Shown here: piece after piece, positions 48,528-58,415 of the stretch
Layout: every line of letters starts with the position of its first letter
How positions within the stretch are numbered: position 1 is the stretch's first letter
Assembly: GCF_018143015.1 (NCBI RefSeq)
Contig: NC_054757.1
Span: forward strand, 20,512,285-20,576,284
Origin: Lytechinus variegatus
Taxonomy: Eukaryota > Echinodermata > Echinoidea > Temnopleuroida > Toxopneustidae
Reading direction: 5' to 3'
Length of the DNA: 64,000 nt
The notes under the pieces: model-generated
What the model was told of the DNA's origin: nothing
Database searches by the model: none
The model's input: the letters and a program-made list of their open reading frames with translations, nothing else
Made by a program: the position numbers and the translations under genes

Positions 48528-48610
48528 AAAATAATTTGTCGTTCCAGTGCCTGCTCATCCTCAGCGTGCTGCGCTGAGGATGAGCAGGCACTGGAACGAC
48601 AAATTATTTT
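48528..48610. repeat. Perfect 39 bp hairpin with a 5-base loop
   Basis: 48528-48566 and 48572-48610 are exact reverse complements around TGCTG. The arm core is CCAGTGCCTGCTCATCCTCA. Farther out, ATGGAAATTC (48493-48502) and GAATTTCCAT (48618-48627) also pair. It sits in the 3' flank of sulfotransferase copy 2, before the AATAAA at 48919, so it may be transcribed in that 3' UTR. Confidence 0.9.
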
Positions 48611-48627
48611 TTTGCCGAATTTCCATT

Positions 48628-50219
48628 TACCCCATGCGTTCAAATATCGTGTCACCTATTGGGTTTTTGATCGTAGAGCAGTTCCGGAGACCCTCATTTT
48701 AAGACCAAAGTTTAGTTCCAGAGCCCAATGTTTTCGTTTTGATGAGGCACATAGGTATCATTTTAATTCGAGTACCCCCTCCCCAGGATGCCACCTTTCT
48801 GCTTCATTTATCGATTGTTATTGCTATTTAGTTATTTCAAGTGTAATAATTATGATACTTATTTTGTTATTGCATTGAATTAATCATTTTGATCATAATG
48901 TATGTTTCTGATGTATGAAATAAACGAAAAGAAAAGAAATTTCACTTTTCCTGACGTTGTTTTTTAACTGTAATTTATTTCCGAATTTCGTTTAGATCTT
49001 CTGAGCTGCCAGCGAATAGTCTGCAGCTAGGCCTATCTCGGATTCTCTAAGCTTCATGGCTTTCCCTTTTTCAGAATATTATATGGTTCGCGTCAAAATA
49101 CAATTGATTTTACAATTCAATGAACATCCTTCACAATTGCTATCGCCCTCCAAATGATACATATCAATAGTTTCAAGTAGATATCATTCAGGTCGCTAGT
49201 TAAACACCCGTGCAGTATGAAACGGCAACTTTGGACTCAGTCGGCAAAGTCCATTCGCAAAACAGAGAGTCATGTAAACAGTGGTGGGCGTCCCATGGCA
49301 AAATATAGAAAAAAATACTCTATTCTGTTTGGAAGATATTTGTACCGTTTTCGTTTCATCGAGTCTGAACTTGTCTCATTCAGCACTTGGAGATATCATT
49401 TTCATTTGAACATCTGAGCAGTAATATTACAGGTATAGATTACATAGGCCCTGTAAATATCATATCCAGTTTTGATGAATTAACTTTAATTTACTGTCAC
49501 CTTGTTGTAATACAACTCCTCGTATACTAATTTGGTGTTGTACTTTGGCTTGTACATGATTGCATATACTATGTTACCGCTGAATTAGACAGAATTCGGA
49601 AGTATCGCATGCCTTAATCCTTAATGCATTTATTGCATGCCCCTGTATATATCTTTTATACCTCCGTGGTGGTAATATGGAGCTGATTGCTCAATGGTGC
49701 ATGGTAAAGGTGTTGTGCCTCATATAGTGTGTTTGAATCATGCGCCAGATGCATTTCTAGACTAAATATCGTTTCTGTGAGCGGGGGGGGGGGGGGCTTC
49801 AAGGGACTTGGAAAATGTGTGATGTTGATCATTTCAATCGTAGAAAAGTGAGCTTGAGTATTTTTTTTCGGGGAGGGGGTCGAGAGGAGCTTCATCCTCA
49901 AAGCGCCCTTCCTCCAGTAGATCAGCATCTACATATGCACCTTTTTGGCATAGCAGTTAAATTGCACGTTTATTATTTCGAATTATAATAGTTTAAGACA
50001 TAATATAAATTTTGGAAGTTTTTCAAATACTGGTAGCTTGCACAATCATTGAAAAGTGACTGAAAATTTAAATCAAATCTTGATAGTTAATACCTTCCTC
50101 TTCATTATGTTGAAAAGCAGTTGTTTGCAATGATTATGAACGTTTAAACAGAAGCTCAAATCTGTATTTTTTTGGGGGGGGTTGTATAGCATTTTTTTTT
50201 ACTTTTTATTTCAAACAGG
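48628..50219. other. Intergenic between sulfotransferase copies 2 and 3; nothing gene-like
   Basis: A G tract at 49782-49795 and AT-rich sequence. The noncoding start exon of copy 3 may lie here, but I could not place it. Confidence 0.35.
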
Positions 50220-52629
50220 ATGTCAGAATCTGATGGGAAGCCCTTCCGGGTCATGATGTGGTGTGTACCCAGATCCATCTCAACTGCCATCACCAAGTGT
50301 TTTAGTTTTATTGAAAATACCGAGGTAATTTTTTAAAACTAGCATCTGAGATATATTTCAAACTAATAGTGCAGTGACATGGTGGTTGTGAAGGCAAAAT
50401 TTATCGTGATATCAATAACATTAGAGACAGATGTGGGAAATAAAGAGCGGCATCAGAGGGTTAGACGTGAGTAGGTGTGTGTGTGGGGTGAGTGTGTGGG
50501 TGTGTGAGGTGGTTCGTGTGATGGATGAATTATGCGTTAGTGTGTGTGTGGGTGTTTGTGTGTGTGTGTGAGAGAGAGAGGGGATATGTGTGTGTGTTTT
50601 TCGACAAATCATAAATGAATATTGTGAGGTCTACTTAAAGGGTTTGGGATTTAGTTATTTATTTATTATTATACTAGTATTTTTAGGCATTTCATTCCAT
50701 TATTATTTCTTCAGTTGTTGGTGAATATTTTTTGTAGGCCTTAAGATTTTGTTGTTTGATTTAGATGAAATCCTTGATAGAAAACATGTTTTTTTTTTTT
50801 TTTTAAAAGTGCGCGCGCACACGTATGTGGAAGAGACTTGGGGAAAAGAGCACAGAGAGAACAGAAAAGCAGCTTGAGCTAAAACCTATAGCCTGAGTGT
50901 GCTAATGTACATGTATAAGCCGGAATCTCATAAACAGTATGATTTATGATTATTATCATTATCATTATTATTTGTATTATTATTGTTGTTGTTGTTGTTA
51001 TTATTATTATCAGTTGCTGCTACCTTGTTTGGCGTTCAACGATTAAAGGGACATAGCCTCGTCGATCTGGCGCAGCACAGCGGCTGCCGGGCCCACGATC
51101 AATTTGGCAAAGCAAATTTTTTCGGAGTATTTCATTTCATGTCTATTTCGAACAACAAATATGGATTGGATTTTTATTATTTTGTTATTATTATTATTAT
51201 CATTATTGTTGTTGTTGTAATTTTTATCATTGATCTACAATATTCTAATCCTACATCTAGATCTGGTTTGAGCCTTACTGTTCTATCTTCATGTCTGCAC
51301 ATGGAGTTCAGGCAGCTGGTCTTGACTTTCCAAAAACTAAGGCTGACATTGAATCATTTCAGAGAACTATTCAGGCACGAGACGAGGACGATCAACTTCG
51401 CAAAACCTATGACAAAAAACAATTGGATACAACATTTCTATTGTAAGTGTTGGTGATAAAGAATCGTGATTATTTTTGAATCTGATCTTTGGGTAGACGT
51501 TTTAATAGTCACAGTCCATCGATATTTTTCCGAAAATAATTCTTTATTTTTTCCATTTTATTCTTTTCTAAAAAAGGGGGATAATTGCATATTCTTTGAA
51601 GTTTTTTTCGTTTTGTTTCCATCCCGACGATTGAGACTATAGTTTCAGATAAAAATTAATAATTTTTACTTGACCTTGACGGTTCTTTCTTGATAATTTT
51701 GTATCGTAGTTTATTTAGCAGTTGTACCTAGGATTTTCTCAATGGGGAGGGGTAACTTGCATTTTGTTTGACTTTTTGTGTTTTAAAGCATGACGAATAT
51801 TCTTGTTGGCGAAGAAATTATCAGATCTTTGCACCCCCCCCCCCCCTCAAAAAAGGGGTGGAAGAAATAAGGATGGGAAATATGTTATTCTGATCGGGAA
51901 ATGGGGCAGTTACCCTTCATTCCTACAGCTTGTGCATCCCTAATATTTATTCTTCTATTCTGTAGGCACAGTACAATTCAAGAGGCCCTGAACTCCACTC
52001 CCGCCGACAAAAACGTTTTCGTAAAGGACATCGCTCATGGTGCAACTGGTCATTACTGTGATCTTCCGGGAAAACAGGCCGGGTTCCGGCATACTTTCCT
52101 CATTCGAAACCCTGAGCGAGTGTTTCCTTCATGGCGAAGCCTCCTCTACAAGATCGAGCAGAAGTTCCCACGTCCGAGGCAGAAAGATCTCCAAGAAGAC
52201 ACCTTTAACTTCATCGAAGATGCAGCCTACGTAGCACCAGGCTTCTCATACAAATGCCAATATGATCTCTGGCGCTATGTCAGGGAGAATTACGATGACG
52301 AACCCGTGGTCATGGACGTCGATGAGATGTTGGCTAATCCAGGTGAACTGCTTCCAAAGTATTTCAAAGCTGTTGGTATGCCATGGGATGACAGATACCT
52401 ACGTTGGGATCCGTCGCCAGAGGGCGCCTTACAATGGCGGTGGATGTTCAAGATTGACCTCGAGCAGGAATGGATAGCTATGATTCACAAGGGTTCTCTT
52501 ACGTCTAGTGAATTTAGACCGTCTAAACCGACGATTCCTCGCTCTCAGATGACACCAGATGTCATCAAAGCCGTAGATGAAACTATGGGATATTATAAAG
52601 AAATGGCAAAAAATAGGATTACTGTTTAG
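50220..52629 (+). CDS. Sulfotransferase-like protein, tandem copy 3, 316 aa, divergent
   Basis: Coding exons are 50220-50324, 51261-51442 and 51966-52629, again with phases 0 and 2. The N-terminal FRVMMWCVPRSISTAITKCF keeps the phosphosulfate loop, and HTFLIRNPERVFPSW keeps R143-x7-S151 but has Asn in place of the Asp after the Arg. Exon 2 after WFEPYC is largely different from copies 1 and 2 (SIFMSAHGVQAAGLDFPKT), and exon 3 has IAHGATGHYCDLPGK where the others have MAYGVT-LDLLP-K. This is the most diverged member and may act on a different acceptor, or may have changed role; no frame break is seen. The ATG lies one base after the acceptor TTTCAAACAG. AATAAA at 53106-53111 could end the transcript. 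Confidence 0.83.
50461..50602. repeat. (GT)n/(GA)n microsatellite in sulfotransferase copy 3 intron 1
   Basis: GTGTGTG blocks broken by GGGTGAG and GGTTCG, ending GAGAGAGAGG. A TTATTATTGTTG run at 50950-51010 and another at 51178-51215 are in the same intron. Confidence 0.9.
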
Positions 52630-53480
52630 ATGTAGTCATGGTAGTGGGGTGAACATCTATACCGCCGTCGCATTGTCAGTGTCCCAACCCCTTCCCCACT
52701 TCCCCCTGCCACCTCCCCCCAAAAATAATAACAAAGAGACAAGATACATTAATGAGTATTTGGAATAATTTATACTAAGAACTTGGAATTTAGTGCATTA
52801 CATAATCCTATATTTTTTGTTTTCACTTTCAGACAATTGGATTAACATAATACAATATACAAGGGGTTACTTCGTTTTTCATATAAAAAATTATAGTGAC
52901 GTGCACACACAAGGCAAAAGTAAAATTTTACTATCGAATTTTGAATCGCGATGCAAATATCATATTGACTATTTTGTCTATCTGCATGTTCTGATTTCAA
53001 AATGAACGAATTAAGAAAAATATAACCCTTGACTATCTGGAAGAGCACAACTCGGAAGAATGTGTACATTTGAAGAGAAGTTTGTGAGATGATAACACAT
53101 TAACAAATAAACTGTCACAATTATTTCTGCTTATTTGATGCATGTATGTTAACCCAGATCACTGAGATTTTAATGTGTTTATCTTCTTATTTGTCCGGAA
53201 ATTGGACCCCTCCCCCCATCCTACTTGTAAAGTAGTTTGTTTGTTTGTCATTACCAATTTGCAAGTATAAGCGATTTTCATGATCATTGATTTGTATTGA
53301 TTTTGTATTTATGTTTTTTATTTGTATGTTTGAAAAAAGGGATACAGAAATGAAACAAATTAAATAAATTCAATTCAAATTCAAAGTAGAAACGATTTTT
53401 GTACTTCGGGTAGACAAATAATTTTAATAACTTAATTATAAAACAGGATTTAATAATACCTCATAATAGAACGGAATATA
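52630..53480. other. 3' flank of sulfotransferase copy 3
   Basis: Presumed 3' UTR to the AATAAA at 53106-53111. 53340-53395 ends in an AAATAAATTCAATTCAAATT stretch that resembles the tail of a LINE or SINE. No coding frame was recognised. Confidence 0.45.
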
Positions 53481-53707
53481 TACACTGAAAAAACTCCAGT
53501 GTTGATTTAACACCAGCCCGGAATCTGAAGAGAAGTAGTGAAACAACACCAGTTTGGAATCAAACCGATGCTGTTTTGATGGTGTTGTATAAACACCTAT
53601 CTGGTGTTAGACCAAAATGAAACTGCATGGTGTTGTTTAACACTTCTCTGGTGTGGACATATAGATTCCGGGCTGGTGTTAGATCAACATCAGAGTTTTT
53701 CAGTGTA
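53481..53707. mobile_element. GGTGTT-rich MITE with TACACTGAAAAA termini
   Basis: Left TACACTGAAAAAACTCCAGTG and right ATCAGAGTTTTTCAGTGTA are inverted. AACACCAGCCCGGAATCT pairs with AGATTCCGGGCTGGTGTT. A fragment lies at 31385-31530. Confidence 0.85.
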
Positions 53708-54102
53708 GGCCTAGAGAGGAAGGGGAAAAAGACAAGACAGACTAGCCTGGTATGCAGACTCTGAATGGCTCGTGAGGTGGGATCTCAGCTTGCTGGTTTA
53801 AGCAAACCAGCCTGAAAGGGCGAGCGAAGCGAGCCAGCCTCATCCTCGTCTGCTATGCAGACTCCTAATTGAATCAGCTGTGGTACACACACTGCAGATG
53901 TGGGTCTACATTAGACAGACGGAGAGGGGGAGAGAAAGAGGGGGGGGGGGTGGAGTTGGAGGGGTTATTATACCTGGTTGTTAATGAGGGGAAGAGAATA
54001 AAGGCAGTGGTTGAAAATGACGATGGGAAGAAAGATGGAGAGAATGAGAGACGGGAGGGGGGATGGGATAGTTGGTGACTGTTTAAGAAATGGTAGAAAG
54101 CC

Positions 54103-54308
54103 ACCGGCGCGGATCCAGGGGGGAGGGGGACACAGCTGGACCGTGCCCCCCCCCCTTTGAGAGGCACAATTAAAATTTGTAATGTAAAAATGCTGTTAAA
54201 ACAAAAAGTGTGCCCCCCCCTTTGAAAGTGAAGACTGTTTTTTTGCTTGTCAAATTTTCCTCGGGGAAAATGTGCCCCCCTCTCAAAAATCCTGGAACCG
54301 CGCCCCTG
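54103..54308. mobile_element. GGCGGATCC-terminus MITE, copy 4, reverse orientation
   Basis: Starts GGCGCGGATCCAGGGGGG and ends AATCCTGGAACCGCGCCCCTG. The C tracts and the GTGTGCCCCCCCCTTTGAAA stretch are the complement of the body of copies 1 and 3. Confidence 0.75.
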
Positions 54309-54793
54309 ATTTCAGTAAAAAAAAAATCAAACAAGTCGTGGGACTTACATGAAGGGGGCGGGGCATGGCCCCAAAGCCGGTTCATCCCATCTCTAGGCAA
54401 GTGCGCAGAGAGAGGGAGTGCGTGAGAAAGAAAGAGGGTGCATGGCAGGCATTGGAGCTGCAGGGGAGGCCATGTCTTGGTGGGGGGGGGGGATGATTTT
54501 ATAAAGAGTTTTGTCAGTGATGTCTCCTCTTCCCATTGTTGCACATAAGAATGGCAGGCCTAATGTCTTGAATAATTGACTGTCAAATCAAATTTGCTCT
54601 GAGAGTCTCTACTGCTAAATATCTGTTAATTCTGTATCACTGAAAACAATCTTGAAAAGCTTTTCAAAAAGTAACAACCTTGGGAACGCGTGGTAAATAT
54701 GAAAGCATATTTTCTTCTTCTTCTTTTTGGATACATTACCACGTTAAGCCGTAGATCGATCTCATATTTATCAAATATTTTTTTCTGAATAAA

Positions 54794-55062
54794 CAGTAGC
54801 GTACGCAGGATTTTTTTTTAAAGGAGGGGGTTGAAGCTGAATGAAAAAAAAATAAAAAAAGGTCTTCACCATACAAATTTCACGTCGTTTCGTACCTGAA
54901 GTAAAATTAACATTAGACAAGGGAAAAAAAGGGTCTTCCAAAAAAAAATAGAGAAGGGGCTGATTCTCGGGGGGGGGGGGGGGGGGTGATTTTGGGTATC
55001 AAAGCATTAAAGGGGGTTGCAATATGAACCCAAGGTTGAACCCCTGCCCCTGCACGCCACTG
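54794..55062. mobile_element. Short element with CAGTAGCGTACGCAGG / CCTGCACGCCACTG termini
   Basis: Imperfect inverted ends, a body with AAAAGGTCTTCA repeats and a G tract at 54970-54986. It resembles the GGCGGATCC elements in layout but not in terminus sequence. Confidence 0.55.
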
Positions 55063-55267
55063 CAAACAAATGAAAACGAAACTTGATTCGAATGAGAATT
55101 TGAACGTGCCTCCATTAGCTCTCGAATAAATTCCCCCCCCCTTAAAAAGAGAGAGGGGGGGGGCTCACACACGTACACTTCCACACCCTTTTCAAAACCG
55201 AAAGGCAAAACCAAACTCAGCAGCCGAAAACTTCGCGAAACATCAGCAACAAAGTTTGTTGACCTTT

Positions 55268-55531
55268 CTTGCGCAATGTCGTCGCACTTTATATTTTGAT
55301 TAACCAGCTGATATTTCCCACGCATTACACACAGTCGTCAAAAAGAGAGCGAGCGAGGGGGAATCGCTGCGCCGTCGCGTCCGCCGCCACGAATCTCCGG
55401 TCGGCTCTCCGTTCCTGTAACGTAGCATCTGTCGCGGCCAACGAAGCTCATGCAGTATACTCAAATAACGTCAATATCCTCTCAAAATACTACGGTATTT
55501 ACCAGTTTTGGCTAGGTGTGCATGGACAGTG
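55268..55531 (+). promoter_or_regulatory. Candidate promoter/5' noncoding exon of the SMSr gene
   Basis: This stretch is unusually CpG-rich for the window (core 55349-55420) and ends at a strong donor, CAGTG followed by GTAAGTGCC, at 55531/55532. The first coding exon of the SMSr gene begins downstream at an acceptor with no start codon at the boundary, so an upstream noncoding exon is expected. Joining the two is an inference; RNA evidence would decide it. Confidence 0.35.
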
Positions 55532-55869
55532 GTAAGTGCCATTTATTAGATGTTCCCTGTATATTAATCTTGTATTACAAATACAATTCGAGTGGAGAAC
55601 TGTCTCGGAGTTCAGTTGGTATTGGTGGAGTGGGATCGGGATGCTCATGATGCTGCCGATGCGTTAATTCACAAATACATACGGTACGGTATTTCTCACT
55701 CACACTAACTTAGTACGAGGTTGAGTTGCCCCCGAATACTACCCCGAAATGTAAAGAAACAGCCTGTAAAGTGTTAGTACGTCCAAAGTTGGAGTACCGG
55801 TACTGTGCTTCTGTATACACGAAAGACCAGATACGAGATAAGTAGACTAGAACTTAGCAGTTGAACGAA

Positions 55870-57618
55870 TAGACAGCTGGCAGCCGTCTGTTTCGAGGAG
55901 TTTTTTAACATTTTATTTTTATTTCTCCTCGTACACAGACGGCTCGCTATCGTGTAGCCACCATTAGGGGACTTGCAATGCAAAATCCCCCCGTCGGGGC
56001 TCTTCAATTTTTGTCTTTAATGAATAAAAATTTTGAAAGTTAACACAACCAAAATGCAAATTAATATTCCCTCTTGCCATTAATTGCCCAAAATCGGAGA
56101 AAAATCAAGTTACAAGGAACAAAAACAGTGACTTACCTCGGCTGTCGCGCAAATTCACTTCCCCGTTTTATCCGATCTTAAGTACATAAACATATGGCCA
56201 TCGAGTCCCCTGTACAGATCGCGCTAGAACTTCGCTCTCTGTATTTGGTGAGTGAAGCCAACGGAGTTCAGCTGAACAACCGTCAGAGACCGAAGCTTTT
56301 GGTCTATTCAACGAAGAGCTGTTAGATTTGTCTGTAGAGATCACAGGAGAACCACTAGTGTTTCCCAGATGCTGAAGTTACTTGAATGGAAATCTCTCGA
56401 AGATACAAGGGCTATCTCAAGACTTACACTTTTATATAAATCTATAAATCACAGTGCTTCGGTCAACGTAGGTCGATACTTAACAGCTCCCTCTCAAAAT
56501 TCTGTCAGGACAAGGAAATCATCGTCAATCCCTTTTTCCCGACCAACAACAAAAAAAGACTGCTTCAGTTCAAGTATGGTCAGTTCCCCCATGTCTGCGC
56601 GGTCTCCCAAGTCTGTGCACCCGCATATCTGTGCGATTCTAGTAAAAGAAGATACCGGTACACAATGAGCACGAACATTACACGTGCAATACATATACAG
56701 GTGTTCATAAATAAATCCGACTCAAAATGGTGGAAAAATAATGAATGGAGGGCATTTCATGTGACAGCCTCAAAATACAGCCTTTGTCATCAAAATCTCT
56801 GAATCGTGTGCAAAGTGAATGAGTTCGCAGACATGGGGTACCATTTTTTTTCAATCTGAAAATGACAGCCGAGGTTTTTTCCAAGAAAATCATTTATTTC
56901 TTTAAAATTTTTATGAGATATTTGGCACACTAACTCATTTGATGTAAGGAACATTATCAACTGAAAGATTTTGTGAAATAAAAAGAAATTCACTTTAAAT
57001 CTTAACTCCAATCGTTAGGTGCGCAGACTTGGGGCCCACCATCATTCTCTTTCCTTCCAAGGACCATGGCAGAATGGAATCTGCTACCAGTAGACATACG
57101 TGAAGCTAAATCGGTCGATGGTTTTAAGACAAGGCTATTAAAACAAAATTCAAATGTCTACTTTCATCCGGGGGGCACATCATTAATTCAAATTCACCAC
57201 TAGCCACACACGCTTACAGCAATTACATATCCCGATTGAGGAGTTTGCCTGCAGTAACAGGAAGAAGAAGATCTGTACAGGGGACTCAATGGCCATATGT
57301 TTATGTACTAAGTTCGGATAAAACATGGAAGTGAAGTTGCGTGACAGCCGAGGTAAGTCACTGTTTTTGTTCCTTTTAACTTGACTTTTTCCCTGTTTTT
57401 TGGCAATTAATGCCGAGAGGGAATATTAATTTGCATTTCAGTCACGTTAATTTTCAAAAGTTTGATTCATTAAAGACAAAAATTGAAGAGCCCCGAGGGG
57501 GGATTTTGCATTGTGAGTCCCCTAATGGTGGCTGCACAATAGCAAGTCATTTGTATGAGGAGAATTTTTTTTTAATTAATATTAAAACTCCTCGAAACAG
57601 ACGGTTGCCAGCTGTCTA
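55870..57618. mobile_element. 1.75 kb element with inverted repeats of about 370 bp enclosing a LINE end
   Basis: Left arm 55870-56225 and right arm about 57265-57618 are inverted copies: AGACAGCTGGCAGCCGTCTG at the outer edge, CGGCTGTCGCGCAAATTCAC inside, ATAAACATATGGCCATCGAG at the inner edge. Arm identity is high but not perfect. The interior holds the LINE fragment listed separately. No target duplication is obvious at the outer ends. It lies upstream of SMSr coding exon 1, in its presumed first intron. Confidence 0.8.
56290..57160 (+). mobile_element. C-terminal end of a jockey/CR1-like LINE reverse transcriptase, interrupted
   Basis: The frame at 56369-56580 reads LKLLEWKSLEDTRAISRLTL then LYKSINHSASVNVGRYL, the typical post-RT tail of such LINEs. 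After about 440 bp of other sequence, 57045-57140 continues FLPRTMAEWNLLPVDIREAK then SVDGFKTRLL, the expected FFPRT-x-WN-LP and SVDxFK ending. It is a truncated remnant with a later insertion in the middle, not a host gene. Confidence 0.75.
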
Positions 57619-58415
57619 GGTTTCCACATGATGTTGTATGCAGCCATGATGGCACTCATTCAATGAACAAGGTTATGAGGCATGCTGGTACTAGCGGTAG
57701 AAAAGTCAAAGCTCCAATCTCAGCTCTGTATGATGGGGTGTCCAAACTTCGCGGACATTAAAAAAATATTCATCAGGCTTAAATTTGTTTTTTCACAAAA
57801 ATATTAACAATTTATACAAAACTAATTCAATAAATAGTTTTACCACATTGACGGCAAGATCCTAAACTATAAAATCATTGACGAAAATGTGAAGTACGGT
57901 AGGTCAAGGGGTTATGGCGGTATCGCGATCTCAAAATTCTATGTATCTTTCTTGGGCAAGTGTTGGTCCTGAAAAGGACCACCCAGTGGGTGATTTTAAG
58001 TCCAGTGTTGGCCTTGGTGTTGGTGTTAGTGTTGAAATTTGGATTGCTTGCCCTAGCTCCAAAACTAATTCAGATTTTGTAAAACTTATCCAGATCACAT
58101 GATTGACATCTCAACAACTAGTGAGTGACTTTTTGGGACCATCTGCATGTTATTTTTGGTGATCGTGTAAAAATTGACCTTACACCGACACCAAAAGGTC
58201 AACACTAAACTTGAAATCACCCAATCTCGACTATAGATCTCGACAATAAATACATGTAATGTGGGTTGAGGCCACAAGGAGTTGACCAAGTAGCCATTTC
58301 ATCAAGTTCAGCACTTAAGTGCATATGGTTGTGGTTCTTTAACATATGAACAGCTTTTATATGAAATGCCATTTTTTTTGTAATTCATTGTACATGTAGG
58401 TTGAATGTCGGAAAC

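Noticed and set aside
56369-56668. Host gene of 99 aa
   Set aside because: LEWKSLEDTRAISRLTLLYK is the common C-terminal tail of LINE reverse transcriptases, and the expected rest appears downstream after an insertion.
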